From Macrosoma leucophasiata (taxonomy: Eukaryota; Arthropoda; Insecta; Lepidoptera; Hedylidae): a stretch of DNA of 64,000 nucleotides. The notes under the pieces are model-generated. The model worked only from the letters and a program-made list of their open reading frames with translations, was not told the DNA's origin and did not search any database. This document shows positions 63,973 through 64,000 of this stretch, in pieces; position 1 is the stretch's first letter, and each line of letters starts with the position of its first letter. The translations under genes were made by a program, and so were the position numbers. The stretch covers positions 13,911,001 through 13,975,000 of the forward strand of contig JAWQUS010000016.1 in the NCBI GenBank assembly GCA_036365455.1. Reading direction: 5' to 3'.

Positions 63973-64000
63973 TATGGATTTTGTCTTACAAAAAAAACTA

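Overview
The window looks like gene-poor, repeat-saturated nuclear DNA from an insect, most probably a moth or butterfly (Lepidoptera). The evidence is AT-rich sequence, no convincing host exon on either strand, and several interspersed families I recognise as typical of lepidopteran genomes: a Metulj-like SINE, tRNA-headed SINEs, Helitron ends in CTAG, GTCTGTC-bearing repeats, R1-, RTE- and CR1-like LINE tails, and mariner. Family names come from recall of their sequences, not from a database search. There is no rRNA, CRISPR array or operon.

Layout. 0-5 kb: a foldback repeat, a minisatellite and a 1.5-kb tandem duplication that carries a tRNA-like sequence. 4.76-6.95 kb: a 5'-truncated CR1-like LINE with a 599-codon open reverse transcriptase, the best coding sequence here. 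7-13 kb: an AGGGTTCCG-type repeat, duplicated TA-flanked MITEs, foldback repeats and a Helitron. 13-23 kb: mostly unassigned DNA with scattered SINE pieces, a tandem duplication hit by a MITE, and a cluster of perfect palindromes near 21.9 kb. 23-31 kb: LINE tails (one R1-clade with a 14-bp target duplication), SINEs and tRNA-like foldbacks. 31-38.1 kb: several local duplications, including a roughly 0.8-kb unit in three tandem copies, and two hairpin transposons with 7-bp target duplications. 38-46 kb: SINE pieces between long unassigned stretches. 46-50 kb: a nested stack of Gypsy remnant, AGGGTTCCG repeat, mariner and tRNA-like foldback. 50-57 kb: SINEs, an RTE-like tail inside a SINE, and a recent 1.7-kb tandem duplication. 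57-64 kb: a second mariner, LINE tails, a SINE carrying a MITE, a TA-flanked 1.23-kb inverted-repeat element, and a retroelement C-terminal fragment.

The sequences act as layers rather than as a pathway. Metulj-like SINE copies serve repeatedly as landing sites for R1, RTE, LINE-tail and inverted-repeat elements, so relative ages can be read from the nesting. Local tandem duplication is the second main force. Apart from the LINE reverse transcriptase, all recognisable transposon proteins are truncated, frameshifted or interrupted by stops.
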